A stretch of DNA of 64,000 bases, taken from positions 62,001 to 126,000 of the forward strand of contig NZ_BCST01000003.1 of assembly GCF_001571005.1 (NCBI RefSeq), written 5' to 3'. The number at the start of each line of letters is the position of its first letter. Position 1 is the first letter of the stretch. The notes under the pieces were generated by a model. The model was not told where the DNA came from and made no database searches. It saw only the letters and a list, made by a program, of their open reading frames with translations. This DNA is from Herbiconiux solani NBRC 106740. GTDB taxonomy: Bacteria > Actinomycetota > Actinomycetes > Actinomycetales > Microbacteriaceae. Shown here piece by piece: positions 44,001 to 52,286 of this stretch. Both the position numbers and the translations under genes were made by a program.

Positions 44001-45611
44001 CACCGCGGGCAGGGTCGTCGTCTGCGCGCCGTCCGAGGCGGTCAGGAAGTAGTCGACCGAGCGGGCGCCGGTGAGGTCGACGGCCGGGACGGTGAAGCCG
44101 TAACCGTTCGACCCGTCGTTCTCGAGGTTGACGGTGCGGTAGCCCGCGTCGGCGTTCGTCTTCCAGTGCAGCGTGACCGTGCGGACGAGCACGTCGTCGG
44201 TGATCTCGAAGTGGAACGGCAGGTCGGCCGCGCGCTTCACGACCGTGGGGCTGGTGTCGGTCACGACGGGCGCCGAGTGGTCGGCCGGCGGCACCATGAG
44301 GCCGGCGGGCACCTGGTCGGCGGTGACGGATCCCGGGGAGGCCGGCGCCTGCTTCACGAGCGTCTGCCGGGTGAGCGCCTTCGGGTCGACGGCGTACTGG
44401 ATGCCCTGGTCGGCGGTGGTGTCGTCGGCTCCGGCGAGGTTGTAGTAGGCCCGGTTGATGCGCTGCCCGGTGTTCGTGATGATCTCGATGCCGCGGGCCG
44501 AGGAGTTCGCCATTCCCGCGGTGCGGGTTTCGACGAGGTTCTGGCCCAGCGTGAGCGCGGTGCCGAACTTCGTGTTGAAGTCGGCGGGGGTCAGAGCGTC
44601 GTTCGTGCCGTTCTTGACCCAGACGACGAGCGTGCCGCCGGCCGGGATGACCGGGTTCGCGGGCTCGACCGGCCAGAGCGCGGTCTGGCTGTTCGAGAGG
44701 TCTTCGAGGGGGTAGAGGTAGCGCAGCGTGTAGTCGGAGAAGTCGACCGCCTCGCTCGTGGCGTTGTAGAGCTCGATGAACTCGTAGGCGTCACCGCCGC
44801 CGAGGTTCGAGGAGTCGGGCAGCAGCTCGGTGACCTGCAGCGGCGCCGTGACGAGCGCCGGGTCGGGCTGCGGGCCGGGCGCGGGGGCCGGGGTCGTGGG
44901 GGTGGGCGTCGGGGTGGGATCGGGCGTCGGCTCGGGCTCCGGGGCGGCCGGCAGCTGCTCGGCCGCGACGACTCCGGGCGTGGGCGCCCCGAGGGTCTGC
45001 TGCACGGGCGCGCTCGCCGTTGCCGAGTCGGCCGGCACCGCGAAGTGCACGCTGCGGTCGGCGCCCGCCGATCCGGTGGGGTAGAACGAACGGCTCACGG
45101 CCGTGCCGGCGGCGTCGGTGATGCGGATGCCGCGGTTGCCGCCGTTGGCCATCCCCGCCTGGCCGGTCACCTTGACGACGGGGTAGCCCGCCGTGCCGCC
45201 GTAGTGGGCGGCGAAGTCGTCGGCGTCGAGCACCGAGGTGTCGATGCCGGTGGCCGTGTAGTCGAGCCAGAACACAGTGGCCGCGTGGGCGGGCACGACG
45301 GTGCCGGCGGCCGGGGCGAGCGCCACGTCGCGGGCGCGGTCGTCGGTGTCGGCGTAGATGTAGGCGAAGCCGAACGCACCGTCGAGGGCGAGCGGAGCAT
45401 CCGTCGTGTTGTAGACCTCGAAGAACTCGAACTGGTCCGAGCCGACGTTGTCGGGGTTGATCTCGGTGACGACGAGCGGCGGCGGCACGGATGCGGCGGC
45501 GGCAGCCGGGGCTGCGGCGAACGCCGGGGCGGCGACCAGGGCTCCCGCTCCGAGTGCGAGGCCGGTTGCTCCGGCGAGGACTGTGGACAGGAAACGGGGG
45601 CGTGCACGCAT
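41088..45611 (-). CDS. Surface-anchored lamin-tail-domain metallophosphoesterase
   Basis: The protein has 1,507 residues. It has a signal peptide (MRARPRFLSTVLAGATGLAL), two lamin-tail domains (about 50-390, EINPDNVGSDQFEFFEVYN and ELLPDSSNLGGGDAYEFIELY), Ig-like and bacterial-surface domains in the middle, and a calcineurin-type metallophosphoesterase (about 1000-1290) with FHTGDVVDN, AGNHD, INLHEY and GHYHDA. The C-terminus has LAATG, a hydrophobic helix and an RRRR tail, the pattern of class E sortase substrates. It probably hydrolyses a phosphodiester or nucleotide outside the cell. The start at 45611 is chosen because it begins the signal peptide. Confidence 0.9.
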   Translation of the reverse strand: MRARPRFLSTVLAGATGLALGAGALVAAPAFAAAPAAAAASVPPPLVVTEINPDNVGSDQFEFFEVYNTTDAPLALDGAFGFAYIYADTDDRARDVALAPAAGTVVPAHAATVFWLDYTATGIDTSVLDADDFAAHYGGTAGYPVVKVTGQAGMANGGNRGIRITDAAGTAVSRSFYPTGSAGADRSVHFAVPADSATASAPVQQTLGAPTPGVVAAEQLPAAPEPEPTPDPTPTPTPTTPAPAPGPQPDPALVTAPLQVTELLPDSSNLGGGDAYEFIELYNATSEAVDFSDYTLRYLYPLEDLSNSQTALWPVEPANPVIPAGGTLVVWVKNGTNDALTPADFNTKFGTALTLGQNLVETRTAGMANSSARGIEIITNTGQRINRAYYNLAGADDTTADQGIQYAVDPKALTRQTLVKQAPASPGSVTADQVPAGLMVPPADHSAPVVTDTSPTVVKRAADLPFHFEITDDVLVRTVTLHWKTNADAGYRTVNLENDGSNGYGFTVPAVDLTGARSVDYFLTASDGAQTTTLPAVHLTVEGANDAPLRLNVTDGQFVGGKTLLSAATDHATDTVGLSIDGAAVATTPALESEPSFAFDASGVNVFFKNGVRIGDDVLRIFDDGIPSGYETISTSVPLSYVTQGKDLVVSVWAGTKAAPVIDPNENNDDFTIKNLRLVLPDGRTLTPVGYDDPSTVLQMGDSTGKLDYYDAHFVLPDDAFSAKAAVWDTTAVADGAHTVVATSGVTTASAAVTVDNTAPALTTTLTDGTEYRGAFSIDATATDAGSGLATQTATLDGSAIRLPYSASSVTMASGSHAFVITATDALGNAATKTVAFTTPDEQPGTEPISPVENAIESTRDVTLSAEVTDPSGDVLDASFAEGYHLDPSDAGVTSWKGETGEASGTDRSARTPVSAEELAAMTGTDGIDASVSTDAAFPYQMFDVSVPATAGADALARLSWSGTANADAKVLMYVLDTATGDWEEVDRYVTGADSGDGSAAGSAASDAADAAAADSPASFDLGATVPVAGHLKDGRIQVLVQHSEGFAGANLSTRDTAVAPFNAGATPRADYDFTLGWETDTQYYNDTFYQHQLDINRFFLKERANLNLQYVFHTGDVVDNSADQHQWDNADAAYRLFDDAKLPYGVLAGNHDVGHKEDDYTEFSKYFGASRYENNPWYGESYLDNRGHFDLITAGGIDFMVVSMGWDPGDAEIAWMNEVIAKYPERKVIINLHEYMLTTGGLGPIPQRIMDEVVATNPNVMMVMSGHYHDAYTRTDEFDDDGDGTPDRTVYAMLFDYQGLAEGGLGFLRLLHFDNASSTVSVRTYSPSLDQFDSDDPSFTLADQEFTIPYAAVGIRSATKTLATDAFSADILTTNEIASFSDVASGTVLSTVWKGLADGEHGWFVKTADPYGAVDYSAVRTFTVGGVVEEPGKPGSGSGSGSPGSGQTDPTSGSPENPASAVAPQSSGSLAATGVGDGAGQWLAIGLLVIALGALAVIRGRRRRLG

Positions 45612-45778
45612 CGTAGAGATCAAGAACTCCGGCTCGTCGGTCAAAACGAGAGCGAACGTAACCACTTCGGGTTACCCGGATGCAGATGCCGAGTGAACAC
45701 TAAGCACTCCTCAGCAACGCGTGTCGAGGAGCGGCGGCAACGTCAGAACGCCGCCGAACGCCGCCGAATCCTGCCCGC

Positions 45779-46462
45779 TCAGGCCTCCTGGCGCACCTGC
45801 CGCAGGTACCGGTAGACCGTCGGCTCCGAGATCTGCAGCACCGCGGCCGCCCTGGCCACCGACCCTTTCAACAGGAACACACCCGCCTTGTCGAGGTCGC
45901 GCACCGCATCCACCTTCTCGCCCGGCATCATGCGCGCCGGGGGCACCGGCTGGGCCGAGACGATCCGCGAGACGCTGTCGAGCGTCAGGTCGTCGACCGT
46001 GATGCTGAGCTTCTCGGAGTAGCCGTCGCCCTTCATGATGTTCGTCGTCGCCGTGATCGCCTCGAGCGCCCGCCTGGCCAGCACCAGGTCGGTGTCGTCG
46101 ATGTTGATGCACAGCATCCCGATCACGGCGCCCGCCTCGTCGCGGATGAAGTAGGTGGACGACCGGAAGCCCCGGCCCGTCGCCGACTCGGCCTCGTAGT
46201 TCGCCAGGAAGTCGTCGCCGTCGCGCTGGTTGCGCAGCACCTTCAGCACGAGGTCGGTGGCCGGCGCCCCGACCGACCGGCCACTGACGTGGCCGTGGGT
46301 GAGCGCCACGACCGAGCGGCTCAGATCGCTGGTGTCGTGCAGCACGATCTCCGAGCGCGGGCCGAGCAGGGCGCCGAGGAAGTCCATCAGGCCGAGGAAG
46401 GGCGCGAACTCGGGCCGGAGCTCGCGGTCGGTCGCGATCTCGGTGCTGACAGACGTGGTCAT
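45779..46462 (-). CDS. YheO-like PAS domain plus DauR-like HTH regulator
   Basis: A 227-residue regulator. The N-terminal YheO-like PAS domain (about 15-130) has EIVLHDTSDLSRSVVALTHGHV; the C-terminal HTH (about 165-225) has GSVARAAAVLQISEPTVYRYL. DauR-type proteins control D-amino acid or related catabolism. It is divergent from the amino-acid ABC operon at 46627, its likely target (inference). Confidence 0.87.
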   Translation of the reverse strand: MTTSVSTEIATDRELRPEFAPFLGLMDFLGALLGPRSEIVLHDTSDLSRSVVALTHGHVSGRSVGAPATDLVLKVLRNQRDGDDFLANYEAESATGRGFRSSTYFIRDEAGAVIGMLCINIDDTDLVLARRALEAITATTNIMKGDGYSEKLSITVDDLTLDSVSRIVSAQPVPPARMMPGEKVDAVRDLDKAGVFLLKGSVARAAAVLQISEPTVYRYLRQVRQEA

Positions 46463-46571
46463 GCCCGACCTCCAGGACGAATAGGCGTGAGCGGAATCAT
46501 CTCAGGTTCCCGGCCCGGGAACGGGGTGAAACAACACCGAAATAATTATCTATCATGATGACAGTGTTCTA

Positions 46572-46595
46572 TCACGCGGCACTTCCGCCGCGTGA
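46572..46595. promoter_or_regulatory. Inverted repeat in the DauR/ABC divergent region
   Basis: TCACGCGGC (46572-46580) and GCCGCGTGA (46587-46595) form a perfect 9-bp inverted repeat with a 6-nt spacer. It is in the leader of the substrate-binding protein gene, 32 nt before its ATG, and may be an operator or a leader hairpin. AAGGAG is 8 nt before the ATG. Confidence 0.5.
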
Positions 46596-46626
46596 AGACC
46601 GATGACGTTCCGAAGGAGCACACCTG

Positions 46627-47595
46627 ATGCCTCGACTCACCACCCGCGTCGCGCTCGCGACCGGCGCACTCGCGCTCACCGTCGCCCTCGCCGCCTGCTC
46701 CGGTTCGGGAGCCGGCGCCGGTGCCGGCACGGGCACCGACGGAGCGGCCGACGCCGACGTCACCTCCGCCATCCCCGACACCTCCTCGATCCTCGACGCC
46801 GTCACCGCCGACGCCGCGCTCTCCGGGCAGGTGCCCGCCGCGATCTCCTCCGACGGCGTGCTGACCGTGGGCTCCTACGTGCAGTCGCCGCCGAACAACT
46901 TCTACGCCGCCGACGGCTCCACCGTGGTCGGCAGCGACCACGACCTGATCGTGGCCATCGGCAAGAAGCTCGGCCTCGACGTCGCCTACGAGAACCTCGA
47001 CTTCCAGGCCCTGATCACGAGCCTCCAGTCCGGCCGCGTCGAGGCGACCATCGCCGCGATGAACGACACCGCCGAGCGCCAGAAGACGATCGACTTCGTC
47101 GACTACCTCACCTCCGGGATCACGATCATGGTGCAGAAGGGTAACCCGGCCGGCATCAACGGCCCGCAGGATCTCTGCGGAAAGAAGATCGCGGTCGTCA
47201 CCGGCACCAGCCAGCAGGACTTCGCGCAGCGCACGAGCGACGACTGCGTCGCCGACGGCGGCAAGCCCCTCGAGATCACGGTCACCGACAGCGACAGCCA
47301 GAACCAGACCCAGCTGCGTACCGGCCGCATCGACGCGATCGTCAACGACCTGCCCACCGCCGTCTACGTCTCGCAGACCACCAAGAACGGCGAGGCCTTC
47401 GAGGTCGTGCCGGGCGACGTGATCGACGGAGCCCCTTACGGCATCGGCGTGAACAAGGACAACCCGGGCCTCCGCGACGCCATGGCCTCTGCACTCGACG
47501 CCCTGATCGCCGACGGCACCTACGGCCAGATCCTCGACGCCTGGGGCGTGCAGAGCGGCGCCGTCACCGCCGCAGCCGTCAACGGCGGAAAATGA
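46627..47595 (+). CDS. Amino-acid ABC transporter substrate-binding lipoprotein
   Basis: A 322-residue lipoprotein with lipobox LAAC (Cys24), cleaved and lipidated, followed by a Gly/Ala linker and a family-3 periplasmic-binding fold ([43 protein letters not shown]). Such proteins bind polar or acidic amino acids. It heads an operon with a permease, ATPase, PLP enzyme and RidA. AAGGAG is 8 nt before the ATG. Confidence 0.92.
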   Translation: MPRLTTRVALATGALALTVALAACSGSGAGAGAGTGTDGAADADVTSAIPDTSSILDAVTADAALSGQVPAAISSDGVLTVGSYVQSPPNNFYAADGSTVVGSDHDLIVAIGKKLGLDVAYENLDFQALITSLQSGRVEATIAAMNDTAERQKTIDFVDYLTSGITIMVQKGNPAGINGPQDLCGKKIAVVTGTSQQDFAQRTSDDCVADGGKPLEITVTDSDSQNQTQLRTGRIDAIVNDLPTAVYVSQTTKNGEAFEVVPGDVIDGAPYGIGVNKDNPGLRDAMASALDALIADGTYGQILDAWGVQSGAVTAAAVNGGK

Positions 47596-48538
47596 GCACC
47601 ACCCGAACGGATGGGGTGCGGCCCGAGGGCCGCACCCTCCTCCCCCAGGTGCGCCTGAAGCACACCGGGAGGTGGATCAGCGCGGCCGTGATCGTCGTGC
47701 TGCTCGTGCTGCTGGTGATCGGGGCGTCGCAGGGCGACATCGACTACGCGGCCATCCCGGCCTACGTGGTCTCCCCGGTCATCCTGGAGGGCCTGGTGAA
47801 CACGATCGTGCTCGCGATCGTGGCCCAGGTCTCCGCCATCGTGATCGGCGTCGCGATCGCACTCATGCGCATCTCGAAGAATCCGGTGGCCGTCGCCTTC
47901 GCCTCGGGCTACACCTGGCTCTTCCGCGGCCTCCCGGTGCTGCTGCAGATCCTGCTCTGGTACAACCTGGCGCTGATCTTCCCGAACCTGCAGCTGGGCA
48001 TCCCGTTCACCGACATCGTGTTCGTGAGCCTGAACACGAACGACGTGATGACGACCTTCGTGGCCGCCTTCCTCGGCCTCGCGCTCAACGAGAGCGCCTA
48101 CATGGCCGAGATCGTGCGGGCCGGCCTGAAGAGCGTCGACCGCGGCCAGATCGAGGCCGCCCAGTCGATCGGCGAGACCCCGGCCCAGCGGATGTCGCGG
48201 ATCGTGCTCCCCCAGGCGATGCGCGTGATCATCCCGCCCACCGGCAACGACTTCATCAACATGCTGAAGGGCACGGCGATGGCCTCGGTGATCGGCTACA
48301 TGGAGCTGATCAAGGCCGCCAACAACATCTCGTCGTTCAACCTGCAGGTGATGGAGACGCTCATCGCCGCCGCCATCTGGTACATGGTGATCGTGAGTAT
48401 CGCGAGCATCGGCCAGTACTACCTCGAGCGCGCCTTCGACCGTCAGGACCGCCGCCCCGGCGGCCGCGGCAAGGCGCCCACCCTTCGCCGGAGGGTCGCC
48501 GCCGATCTCGGTCGCGCCCCCCTGATCAGGAGCACGCA

Positions 48539-48542
<4 letters not shown>
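47592..48542 (+). CDS. Amino-acid ABC transporter permease
   Basis: A 316-residue permease with the EAA-type motif [22 protein letters not shown] that contacts the ATPase. It starts in a 4-bp overlap (ATGA) with the substrate-binding protein stop and ends in a 4-bp overlap with the ATPase start. It is the single membrane subunit, probably acting as a homodimer, of a polar-amino-acid importer. Confidence 0.92.
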
Positions 48543-49314
<772 letters not shown>

Positions 49315-49318
<4 letters not shown>

Positions 49319-50466
49319 CGGCCCCGTTCGAGACCTACCGGGCGCAGTTCGGCGAGGACGAGGGGTACCTCAACTTCGCCAGCTACGGCCCGCCGTCCCG
49401 CGCGGCCGCCGAGGAGAGCGCGCGTCTGTTCGGCCTCGCGGTCTCGGGTGCCGACTCGGGCGCCGAGCTGCACTCGGCCGACCGGCGCGCGCTGGCGGCC
49501 GCGGCCCGGCTGGCGGGGCGCGAGGTGTCGGCCGTGCAGCTCTCGCCCAGCACCTCGCACGGGTTGTTCCAGGTGGCCTTCGGGCTCGCGGGCGGCGACG
49601 TGCTCGTCTCGGCGGCCGAGTTCCCGGCGAACCTCTACCCCTGGTGGCGTGCCGAGCAGGCCGGGCGGATCCGCACGGTCACGATGGGCGACGGCACCCC
49701 GCAGCCGGTCACGCCGGAGCTGGTCGCCGCCTCGCTGACCCCGTCGGTCACGGCCGTCTCGGTGAGCGCCGTCGACTTCCGCACCGGCCACCGCGCCGAT
49801 CTCGCCGGCCTCCGCGAGGTCGTCGGCGACCGGCTGCTGATCGTCGACGGCATCCAGGGCTTCGGCGTGCTCGACCTGCCGTGGCAGCTGGCCGACGCCC
49901 TGGTCGTCGGCGGCCAGAAGTGGCTTCGCGCGGGGTGGGGCACGGGCTTCGTCGCGTACTCCGCCCGGGCGCTCGAGCGCCTCGAGCCGACTCTCGGCGG
50001 CTGGACCGGGGTCGAGCAACCGACACTCTACGACGGCGCCGAGCATCCCGTGCAGGCCGGCGCGCAGCGCTTCTCGGTGACGAACGGCTCGCCGTTCGCC
50101 TCGGGCGCCCTGGCCACGGCCCTCGAACTCGTCGAGGACGCCGGGGTCGGCACCATCGCGGCGGCCGTCGCCGAGCGCGTCGAGCTCTTGGTCGACCGCC
50201 TGGTCGGGGCAGGGGCCATGGTCGGAGCCGTGGCTGGGGCCGGGGCCGGGATGCGCGTGGCGCTGCCCGAGGATCCGGCCCGTCGCTCAGGCATCGTCCC
50301 GGTCGTCTTCGCGCCCGGCCGTGCCGAGGAGGCCCACCGGGCCCTCGCCGCCCAGGGCGTCACCACCACGCTGCACGGGCCGGACCGCATCCGCTTCTCG
50401 GTGCACGCGACCACCACCCTCTCCTCGCTCGACCTCGTCGGCGACATCCTGAAAGGCCTCCGATGA
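49315..50466 (+). CDS. Class V aminotransferase-fold PLP enzyme
   Basis: The protein has 383 residues of fold-type I. The cofactor Lys202 is in GGQKWLRAG, and Asp178 of IVDGIQGFG pairs with the pyridine nitrogen. Related enzymes are aminotransferases, Cys desulphurases and isopenicillin N epimerase-like proteins. It starts with GTG in a GTGA overlap with the ABC ATPase. Together with RidA downstream, which clears reactive enamine intermediates, it probably transforms the imported amino acid (inference). Confidence 0.86.
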
Positions 50467-50972
50467 CCGACACCACCAGTACCGCCCCCGCCGACACCGA
50501 CACCGCCCAGGCCGTCGCCGACACCGCCCCCAACGGCGCCGGCGCCATCCGCACCGACCCCACCGGCAGCGGCGCCGAGACCGCCCGCATCCGCCCCGTC
50601 GCGGTCGAGACCGCTGCGGCGCCCGCGGCGATCGGACCGTACTCGCAGGCCGTGCGGGCGGGCTCGCTCGTCTTCGTCTCGGGCCAGCTGCCCATCGATC
50701 CCGCGACCGGAGAGTTCGCCGGGCCGGGCGTGAAGGACGAGGCGGCGCAGTCCCTGAAGAACGCCGCCGCCGTGCTCGAGGCCGCCGGAAGCGGGCTCGA
50801 CCGGGTGGTGAAGACGACCGTGCTGCTCGCCGACATGGCCGACTTCGCCGACGTCAACGCGGTCTACGCCGAGTTCTTCCAGGGTGCGGTCCTCCCGGCC
50901 CGAGCTGCCTTCGCGGTAGCGGCCCTCCCCAGAGGCGCCCGCGTAGAAATCGAACTAATAGCCGCCGCCTGA
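50463..50972 (+). CDS. RidA family enamine/imine deaminase
   Basis: A 169-residue protein whose last 125 residues are a RidA domain (AAPAAIGPYSQAVRAGSLVF; FVSGQLPIDPATGE), including PARAAFAVAALPRGARVEIE with the conserved Arg. The first 45 residues are a Thr/Asp-rich extension not seen in standard RidA. RidA hydrolyses 2-aminoacrylate-type enamines made by PLP enzymes, which matches the upstream gene. It overlaps that gene's stop by 4 bp (ATGA). Confidence 0.88.
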   Translation: MTDTTSTAPADTDTAQAVADTAPNGAGAIRTDPTGSGAETARIRPVAVETAAAPAAIGPYSQAVRAGSLVFVSGQLPIDPATGEFAGPGVKDEAAQSLKNAAAVLEAAGSGLDRVVKTTVLLADMADFADVNAVYAEFFQGAVLPARAAFAVAALPRGARVEIELIAAA

Positions 50973-50998
50973 CCCCTCCCCCTCTCCCGCCCTCCCCC

Positions 50999-51056
50999 GC
51001 GAACCGTCACAAATCGCCCGAAAAGCCCCCGGGAAGGGCGGTTTCTGACGGCTCGC
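50999..51056. repeat. Palindromic element, family C, copy 1
   Basis: CCGTCA (51004-51009) with TGACGG (51046-51051), and CGCCC with GGGCG inside, form a 48-nt hairpin core; GCGA and TCGC extend it to 50999-51056. It shares most bases with copy 2 at 51136-51193. It is in the gap between convergent ridA and the Vgb-like gene. Confidence 0.8.
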
Positions 51057-51135
51057 CGGACGAGGGGTGGCGAGGGGTGGGTGGATGCGCAGGGTGCGCC
51101 GATCCCCACCCCGGCTTCCGTCCCCACCCCCCACC

Positions 51136-51193
51136 GCGAGCCGTCACAAAACGCCCAAAAAGCCCCCGGGAAGGGCGGTTTTTGACGGGTCGC
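51136..51193. repeat. Palindromic element, family C, copy 2
   Basis: The 48-nt core (51141-51188) has the same CCGTCA/TGACGG and CGCCC/GGGCG arms as copy 1 and a loop with AGCCCCCGGGAA in both. Copies are 137 nt apart in the same convergent gap; the DNA between them is G/C-rich. Confidence 0.8.
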
Positions 51194-51218
51194 CGGACGA
51201 GGGGGGAGGGACGGGGGG

Positions 51219-52103
51219 CTAGGGGGTTACCGCCAGGAGGGCGCCGGACTCCATGGCCACCCAGATCGTGCCGGCGGGCGACACCGCCAGGCCGTGGGGC
51301 TCGTCGTGGCCCGAGGAGGCGAGGGCGAGCAGCGTGACCGCGCCCGCGAGGTCGATGTGGCCGAGCTCGTTCGAGCCCCAGAGCGTGAACCACGCTCCCC
51401 CACCGGCGGGGTCGGCCACGATGGCGTGCGGCCCCGATCCGGCGTCGGGCAGCGGATGCTCGGTGACGTTCCCGCGCCGGTCCACCCTTCCGATGCGGCC
51501 GGCCAGGATCTCGCAGAACCACGCCGCACCGTCGTCGCCGACCGTGATGCCGACGGGTCCCGCATCCGGAGTCGGCAGGGCGAACAGCTGCGGAGCCGAG
51601 TCACCGCCCCGCACATACCCCACGGCGTTCGCCCGGTGCGCGGTGAACCAGAGCGAGTCGCCGGAGGCCGCGATCATCGAGACCATCCCGTCGGAGGTGC
51701 CCGCCGCGAACTCGGCGACGCCGCCGAGGATGTCGATGCGGCCGAGCGAGTCGATGCCGGCCTCGGTGAACCAGGCGGTGCCGTCGTCGAGCGACACGAT
51801 GCCGAACGGCTGGGCTCCCGGGGTGGGGGCCGCGATCTCGCGCAGCGTGCCGTCGGGGCCCAGGAGGAGCACCCGGTCGCGCGCACCGTCGGTCACCCAG
51901 ACCGAGTCGTCGCCGGCGGCCGCGACCTGGGCGGGCTGCGCGCCCTCCCCCAGTGCGAACCGCGAGAACCCTCCTCCCGGAGCCTTCCGCACGACCTCGC
52001 CGGCGTGCACGAGGGTGCTCCAGACGGCCCCGTCGCGCGTCACGGCTACGCCGTACGGCCCGCCCGCGGGCCCTGACACGTCGTAGACCTCGATCGCGCT
52101 CAT
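51219..52103 (-). CDS. Virginiamycin B lyase (Vgb) homologue
   Basis: A 294-residue seven-bladed propeller of the Vgb family, which linearises streptogramin B antibiotics by a lyase reaction. The active-site residues recalled for S. aureus Vgb (substrate-binding His228, metal-binding Glu268, catalytic His270, metal-binding Glu285) have counterparts here: His226 (SGPHAIV), Glu268 and His270 (DEPHGLAV), and Glu285 (VAMESGAL). Other blades have WFTEAGIDSLGRID-like repeats. SMP-30-like proteins share the fold but not this set. Resistance to streptogramin B is possible but unproven. It is convergent with ridA and divergent from the rhamnosidase gene. Confidence 0.75.
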   Translation of the reverse strand: MSAIEVYDVSGPAGGPYGVAVTRDGAVWSTLVHAGEVVRKAPGGGFSRFALGEGAQPAQVAAAGDDSVWVTDGARDRVLLLGPDGTLREIAAPTPGAQPFGIVSLDDGTAWFTEAGIDSLGRIDILGGVAEFAAGTSDGMVSMIAASGDSLWFTAHRANAVGYVRGGDSAPQLFALPTPDAGPVGITVGDDGAAWFCEILAGRIGRVDRRGNVTEHPLPDAGSGPHAIVADPAGGGAWFTLWGSNELGHIDLAGAVTLLALASSGHDEPHGLAVSPAGTIWVAMESGALLAVTP

Positions 52104-52154
52104 GGAGACCGAGCCTAGCCCGCAGCCCGCCGCGCCCGGCCCCGCGGAACCTCG

Positions 52155-52166
52155 TGAATCGTTTCA
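52155..52166. promoter_or_regulatory. Candidate LacI-type operator 1 of the rhamnosidase gene
   Basis: TGAATCGTTTCA is the exact reverse complement of operator 2 (TGAAACGATTCA, 52262-52273). The central CG and near-palindrome fit LacI-family operators controlling glycoside hydrolases. It lies upstream of a TTGACA box (52186-52191). No LacI gene is in the window. Confidence 0.6.
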
Positions 52167-52261
52167 GAAAATTTGGCGCGAAACCTTGACACCTGTCGAT
52201 CGTGACGACCAGAGTGGGCCCACCCGCCTTGCTCAGCCAAGGGACTACCCATCCCGGAAGT

Positions 52262-52273
52262 TGAAACGATTCA
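52262..52273. promoter_or_regulatory. Candidate LacI-type operator 2 of the rhamnosidase gene
   Basis: TGAAACGATTCA lies 13 nt before the rhamnosidase ATG, directly before the ribosome binding site (GGAGA). With operator 1 it brackets the promoter at a distance of 107 nt, a spacing that could allow repression by looping (inference). Confidence 0.6.
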
Positions 52274-52286
52274 ATGGAGAATTCAC

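Noticed and set aside
40923-45815. Open frame of about 1,630 codons antisense to the metallophosphoesterase gene
   Set aside because: Long antisense frames arise from third-position GC bias; the translation is Arg/His/Gly-rich with no motif.
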